Assembly (NCBI GenBank): GCA_946480965.1
Contig: CAMLMI010000126.1
Span: 1 to 11,640, forward strand
DNA length: 11,640 bases
From: an uncultured Verrucomicrobiales bacterium
Lineage (GTDB): Bacteria > Verrucomicrobiota > Verrucomicrobiae > Limisphaerales > CANJSG01
Reading direction: 5' to 3'
The notes under the pieces are model-generated. The model did not search any database and was not told where the DNA came from. It was given only the letters and a program-made list of their open reading frames with translations. A program made the translations under genes and the position numbers. The first letter of the stretch is position 1. Each line of letters opens with the position of its first letter. Below are positions 8,422-11,640 of the stretch, piece after piece.

Positions 8422-9360
8422 TCAGGCCAATCGCATCATCTGCTTCCGAAGATGGGCGGCCACGGCGGCAGGGCCGTCGCCGAAGAGGCGTTTGAATTCG
8501 CGGCTGAACTGGGAGGGGCTTTCGTAGCCGACCTTGCTGGCGGCACCGGCGGCGTTGACGCCTTCGTGGACCATCAGCATCCGGGCTTTGTGCAGGCGGA
8601 TGGTCTTGAGGTATTGCAGCGGGGAGGAGTCGGTCACGGCTTTGAAATGGGCATGGAAGGTGGAGACGCTCATGCCGGCCTCGCGGGCCAGCGTCTCCAT
8701 GTCGTGGGCGCGGGCATAGTCGGCATGGAGACGATGCAGCACGCGGCTGATCTGGCCGAAGTGCGTGTGGGGCGCGGCCAGTTCGCGGAGGTTGCCGCCG
8801 AGCTCGCCGAGCAACACGCGGTAGGTGATCTCACGCACGATCTGAGGGCCGAGGATGCGCGCGTCGTCCTCGGCGCGGAGCGTCTCCAGCAGGCGCATGG
8901 CGGCATCGGCCAGGGAGACGTCGAGCGGAGCCGATTCAATGGCGCGGGGCGGGCCGAACTTACGGCTGCCAGGCTCCATCTGGAGCAGGAGATCGGCGAC
9001 GGTCTGCGGGGTCACGCCGACGAAGAGGCCGAGCAACGGTTCTTCCGGCGAACCGTGCGTCTCGCACTCGAAGGGCATCGGCACGGAGAGCACGAGATAG
9101 TGGTTGGCTCCGTAGAAAAACGACCGTTCGCCGAGATACCCGGACTTCCGCCCCTGGGCCACGATGGCGATGCCCGGCTCATAGGCGACGGGCGAGCGCG
9201 GCACGTGCTGCGTCGAGCGCATGAAACGCACGCCGGGCAGGCGCGAGGGACCGAAGCCTTCGCCGGTGGCCAGTTCGTCCAGCAGCGCCACCAGGCGTGG
9301 ATTGACCGGGCTGGAAGCGGCGGTGGTCTTGGATCGGGAAGCTTTGGCGGAGGCGCTCAT
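8422..9360 (-). CDS. AraC-family transcriptional regulator with AraC_N-type sensor domain
   Basis: The 312-aa product has an N-terminal cupin-like sensor domain of the AraC_N (PF06719-like) type: PGIAIVAQGRKSGYLGERSFFYGANHYLVLSVPMPFE, residues about 62-98. The C-terminal AraC DNA-binding domain spans about 200-308. Its two helix-turn-helix units are METLAREAGMSVSTFHAHFK (221-240) and AAGAASKVGYESPSQFSREFK (270-290). Regulators of this type, such as E. coli YqhC, often activate adjacent oxidoreductase genes in response to small molecules, sometimes aldehydes. It is divergent from the SDR gene at 9532 across 171 bp, which supports local control. The frame stays open upstream to 10299, but the ATG at 9360 is chosen because family-like sequence begins after it and the longer form would run through the SDR gene. 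No Shine-Dalgarno is seen. The effector is unknown. Confidence 0.9.
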   Translation of the reverse strand: MSASAKASRSKTTAASSPVNPRLVALLDELATGEGFGPSRLPGVRFMRSTQHVPRSPVAYEPGIAIVAQGRKSGYLGERSFFYGANHYLVLSVPMPFECETHGSPEEPLLGLFVGVTPQTVADLLLQMEPGSRKFGPPRAIESAPLDVSLADAAMRLLETLRAEDDARILGPQIVREITYRVLLGELGGNLRELAAPHTHFGQISRVLHRLHADYARAHDMETLAREAGMSVSTFHAHFKAVTDSSPLQYLKTIRLHKARMLMVHEGVNAAGAASKVGYESPSQFSREFKRLFGDGPAAVAAHLRKQMMRLA

Positions 9361-9531
9361 GCCGGAAGAATAGGCAATGGTTTGGCGTCTTTTGGCAACA
9401 TCTGTCCGGCTCGTCGGAGAATCAGGCAAGCCTTCCGGAGGAGCGTGTATGGAACCGCTCGGGAGCGATCCGCTACAAAATGAACCGTTGAACGCGACGG
9501 GAATGAGCCCGGCGCATAACCAGAAAGAACC
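9361..9531. promoter_or_regulatory. divergent AraC/SDR control region with candidate operators
   Basis: This 171-bp gap should hold both promoters. TTTGGC occurs twice at one-turn spacing (9381-9386 and 9391-9396; GCCAAA on the regulator's own strand) just upstream of the regulator, as AraC half-sites often do. A dyad CGCTC-GG-GAGCG (9456-9467) lies upstream of TACAAA (about 9474), a possible -10 for the SDR. No promoter matches the consensus well, and all sites are inferred by pattern only. Confidence 0.35.
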
Positions 9532-10266
9532 ATGTCCAACATCGCCAACAAAGTCGTCCTGATCACCGGTGCCAGCAGCGGCATCGGCGAAGCCACCGCC
9601 CGTCATCTCGCCCGCAAAGGAGCCCGCGTCGTCCTCGGCGCACGCCGCACCGACCGGCTCGAAAAGCTCGTCGCCGAAATCACGGCGGAAGGGGGCACGG
9701 CCGAGTTCCGCGCGCTGGATGTCACCCAACGCGAGGATGTCGAAGCCTTTGCCGCCTATGCGCTGGGCCGTTTCGGACGGATCGATGTCATCGTCAACAA
9801 CGCCGGCGTCATGCCGCTCTCGCCGCTGGAAGCGCTGAAGGTGGACGAGTGGAACCAGATGATCGACGTGAACATCCGGGGCGTGCTTCACGGCATCGCG
9901 GCCACGTTGCCGATCATGAAGCGCCAGGGCGTGGGCCAGATCATCAACCTGTCGTCCATCGGCGGGCATCAGGTGTGGCCGACCTGCGCGGTGTATTCGG
10001 CGACCAAATACGCCGTGATCGCCATCTCCGACGGTCTGCGCCAGGAGAACACCGACATCCGCGTCACCGTGATCTCTCCCGGCGTGACCACGTCCGAACT
10101 GGCCCACACCATCAGCCACGAATCCACCGCGAAGTTCATCGACGACTTCCGCAAGGTCGCCATTCCCGCCGAAGCCATCGCTCGGGCCATCGGCTTCGCC
10201 ATCGAACAGCCCGACGATGTGGATGTGAACGAGATCATCGTCCGCCCCACCGCCAGCGCGAATTGA
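9532..10266 (+). CDS. short-chain dehydrogenase/reductase, classical SDR
   Basis: The 244-aa product is a classical SDR oxidoreductase, cytoplasmic and NAD(P)-dependent. It shows the cofactor motif TGASSGIG (12-19), LDV (62-64), NNAG (89-92), N114, catalytic S142 in NLSSIGG, and YSATK with Y155 and K159. Arg residues after the second strand (GARR, 36-39) suggest a preference for NADP(H). The SPGVTTSEL segment and the C-terminal NEIIVRPT match the large family of SDRs often annotated as NADP-dependent alcohol or serine-type dehydrogenases (YdfG-like); the substrate cannot be told. Length is typical. A weak AGAAAG precedes the ATG. It is divergent from the AraC-type regulator and is its most likely target. 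A second SDR follows on the same strand 151 bp downstream. Confidence 0.92.
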   Translation: MSNIANKVVLITGASSGIGEATARHLARKGARVVLGARRTDRLEKLVAEITAEGGTAEFRALDVTQREDVEAFAAYALGRFGRIDVIVNNAGVMPLSPLEALKVDEWNQMIDVNIRGVLHGIAATLPIMKRQGVGQIINLSSIGGHQVWPTCAVYSATKYAVIAISDGLRQENTDIRVTVISPGVTTSELAHTISHESTAKFIDDFRKVAIPAEAIARAIGFAIEQPDDVDVNEIIVRPTASAN

Positions 10267-10283
10267 AGAAGAACCAAAAGGAC

Positions 10284-10373
10284 AACCACGGATGGACACG
10301 GATGAACACAGCTGGAACCCGATGAACGGCTGGCAGCCTCAGCATCTGTGTGGATCTGCGTTGATCTGTGGTT
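10284..10373. repeat. imperfect inverted-repeat element between the two SDR genes
   Basis: Two 27-nt arms (10284-10310 and 10347-10373) are inverted copies matching at 20 of 27 positions, with some mismatches forming G-U pairs in RNA; the spacer is 36 bp. The left arm contains two tandem CGGATGRACA units. The right arm reads TCTGTGTGGATCTGCGTTGA. This resembles the palindromic AACCACGGATGGACACGGAT-type repeats that I recall from many environmental bacterial genomes, including Verrucomicrobiota and Planctomycetota; that link is from memory. It fills most of the 151-bp gap, which holds no gene, and may be a degenerate non-autonomous mobile element. Confidence 0.65.
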
Positions 10374-10417
10374 GAGAAATCGGCGTTTCAAAAGACTCCC
10401 GTTTCCAAGAGATCACC

Positions 10418-11179
10418 ATGAATCTCCAGAACAAGATCGCCCTCGTCACCGGCAGTAGCCGTGGCCTGGGCAAGAACATCGCCCTCACGCTGGCCCGCAA
10501 CGGAGCCGACGTGGTGTTGACCTATCGCCAGAAGAAGGAAGAAGGCGAAGCCGTCGCCGCCGAGATCCAGGCCTTGGGGCGCAAGGCGGTCGCGCTCCAG
10601 CTCGACACCGCCAAGACCGGCGAGTTCGCGGCTTTCTACGGCGCGCTTCGCCAAGCGCTGGCGGCGACGTGGGAACGGGAACGGATCGACTTCCTCGTGA
10701 ACAACGCCGGCATCGACATCGCCAAACCCTTCGCCGAGACGTCCGAGGCCGACTTCGACGCGCTGATGAACGTCCATTTCAAGGGCGTGTTCTTCCTCAC
10801 CCAGCGGCTGGTCCCGCTCTTGGCCGACGGTGGGCGCATCGTGAACACCTCGACCGGCCTCGCCCGGTTCAGCATCCCGGGATATGCCGCCTACGCGTCG
10901 ATGAAGGGCGCGATCGAGGTTTTCACCCGCTACCTCGCGAAGGAACTCGGACCCCGGAGGATCAGCGCGAACGTCGTGGCCCCCGGCATCATCGAGACCG
11001 ACTTCACCCGCGAAGCGCTCTCGCATCCGGGCGCGCGCGAATTCATGTCCAGGAGCATCGCGTTGGGCCGCGTGGGCGTGCCCGACGACATCGGCGGGGT
11101 CGTGGCGTTCCTCTGTTCGGAAGAAGGCCGTTGGGTGAACGCCCAGCGGGTGGAGGCGTCCGGCGGAATGTTCCTGTGA
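10418..11179 (+). CDS. short-chain dehydrogenase/reductase, second SDR
   Basis: The 253-aa product is another classical SDR, only distantly like its neighbour, so it is not a recent duplicate. It has TGSSRGLG (11-18), NNAG (95-98), N118, and the active-site YASMK with Y159 and K163. The position 13 residues before Tyr, normally the catalytic Ser, is T146 in NTSTGLARF, with S145 just before. The tail (GRVGVPDDIGGVVAFLCSEEGRWVNAQRVEASGGMF) is typical of FabG-like SDRs with the GG near the C-terminus, and suggests a tetrameric enzyme. TYRQKK after the second strand fits NADP(H). A weak AAGAGA lies about 6 nt upstream of the ATG. It may be co-transcribed with the first SDR, though the intervening repeat could weaken coupling. 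Substrate unknown. Confidence 0.92.
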   Translation: MNLQNKIALVTGSSRGLGKNIALTLARNGADVVLTYRQKKEEGEAVAAEIQALGRKAVALQLDTAKTGEFAAFYGALRQALAATWERERIDFLVNNAGIDIAKPFAETSEADFDALMNVHFKGVFFLTQRLVPLLADGGRIVNTSTGLARFSIPGYAAYASMKGAIEVFTRYLAKELGPRRISANVVAPGIIETDFTREALSHPGAREFMSRSIALGRVGVPDDIGGVVAFLCSEEGRWVNAQRVEASGGMFL

Positions 11180-11569
11180 CGGATCGGGCGAAAAAGGCCG
11201 GCCAGAACGGGGACGAACCAACCAAGGGCGGTGTCGAGCCACCGCCCTCCAGACCGCCTTCCCCAACGGGAGCCCTCATTTTCAGGCAGTCTCCTGGCGG
11301 ATCTTCGTTCGCTGCCCCAGCGCAGGAGAATGCCCGCTCCGGCCAAGCCGAACAGCGGGCAGGAGCCCCAGACCCGGGCGGGCGATTGTTCCAGCAGACG
11401 GAAGCCGCCCGATCACGACCGGTCCTGCCGCATTCAAACCGTCCGACCTGGGCCGAAGGCAGGCAACCGGGAGCCGATCAGCCCGAGAAAAGCCCGACTT
11501 TCCGGCCCAGGGAGCCACCGGTCAGAAAGGAACGCCCGGGTGGACCGGAACGTGCAGCGGGATCGGGTG
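11180..11569. other. gene-free stretch between the second SDR and the lipoprotein
   Basis: About 390 bp in which I find no convincing gene; the open frames on the minus strand lack known motifs and have ordinary shadow-like composition. It holds the hairpin at 11225-11248 and a further 7-bp inverted repeat (GCCCGCT at 11332-11338, AGCGGGC at 11354-11360). The promoter of the lipoprotein gene should lie at its right end but none is recognisable. Confidence 0.5.
11225..11248. repeat. perfect 9-bp hairpin after the second SDR (REP-like)
   Basis: AGGGCGGTG (11225-11233) and CACCGCCCT (11240-11248) pair perfectly around the loop TCGAGC, 46 bp past the stop of the SDR gene. No T-run follows, so it is either a transcript-end stabiliser or a copy of a dispersed palindrome. 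It carries GTGTCGAGC, also found in the intergenic sequences at 36-44 and 8318-8326. Confidence 0.6.
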
Positions 11570-11640
11570 ATGAAGACCCTGGCCACCCTCTCCGCGCTTC
11601 TCCTCCTGCTCGGTTGCACCAGTCGCGGTCCCCAAAACAT
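11570..11640 (+). CDS. lipoprotein, N-terminal fragment (runs off the window)
   Basis: An ATG at 11570 opens a frame that stays open to the window end: MKTLATLSALLLLLGCTSRG, then PQN. The two lysine-containing residues, the hydrophobic core and the lipobox LLGC (C16) form a textbook type II signal peptide, so the product should be lipid-anchored in the cell envelope. Only about 23 codons are visible and nothing can be said of its function. A G-rich GGGATCGGGTG precedes the ATG but is not a clear Shine-Dalgarno. It is too short here for simple length-based gene calling. Confidence 0.7.
   Translation, partial: MKTLATLSALLLLLGCTSRGPQN

Noticed and set aside
6442..9483. A 1013-codon open frame on the plus strand
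   Set aside because: It is antisense to the ABC-F and AraC-type genes, both of which have clear motifs; the frame's composition is that of a shadow in high-GC DNA.
9532..11179. The two SDR genes as a tandem duplication
   Set aside because: They differ in length, catalytic surroundings and C-terminal motifs and clearly belong to different SDR subfamilies.
11260..11412. A minus-strand stretch reading LFGLAGAGILLRWGSERRSA, resembling a PEP-CTERM sorting tail
   Set aside because: No PEP motif lies in front, the frame is closed by a stop a few codons upstream, and there is no signal peptide or body of a protein.

Overview
The window is high-GC bacterial DNA. All genes recognised are ordinary chromosomal ones on both strands: no phage, plasmid, transposase, CRISPR, tRNA or rRNA was seen. 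Gene content fits a member of the Verrucomicrobiota, perhaps a soil or freshwater relative of Luteolibacter or Haloferula. The clues are a secreted PL11 rhamnogalacturonan lyase, a xylose-isomerase-like TIM-barrel protein, nearly universal lack of Shine-Dalgarno sequences, and palindromic intergenic repeats. This assignment is an inference; no marker gene is present.

Layout, left to right. An Hsp15-like S4 RNA-binding protein (minus) diverges from a small secreted His/Tyr/Gly-rich protein (plus). That gene and the next one (minus) converge on a strong bidirectional terminator. The next gene is the C-terminal half of the carbamoyl-phosphate synthase large subunit. Its N-terminal half is not encoded next to it, so carB is split or broken here. 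A divergent region of about 280 bp with a long purine/pyrimidine inverted repeat separates it from a TIM-barrel sugar-phosphate isomerase/epimerase (plus). That gene ends in a clean intrinsic terminator and is followed by the PL11 lyase (plus), which probably has its own promoter.

The lyase converges with a Uup-type ABC-F ATPase (minus). Upstream of the ATPase, and on the same strand, lies an AraC-family regulator. It is divergent from a short-chain dehydrogenase/reductase (SDR), a classic regulator-target pairing. A second SDR of a different subfamily follows after an intergenic palindromic repeat. The window ends in about 390 bp without a gene and then the first codons of a lipoprotein.

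Functional groupings are modest: the lyase and perhaps the TIM-barrel protein in pectin or sugar use, and the AraC/SDR pair (possibly with the second SDR) in redox metabolism or detoxification. I found no convincing new multi-gene system. The observations most worth following are the split carB, the families of intergenic inverted repeats, and the Thr found at the usual catalytic Ser position of the second SDR.
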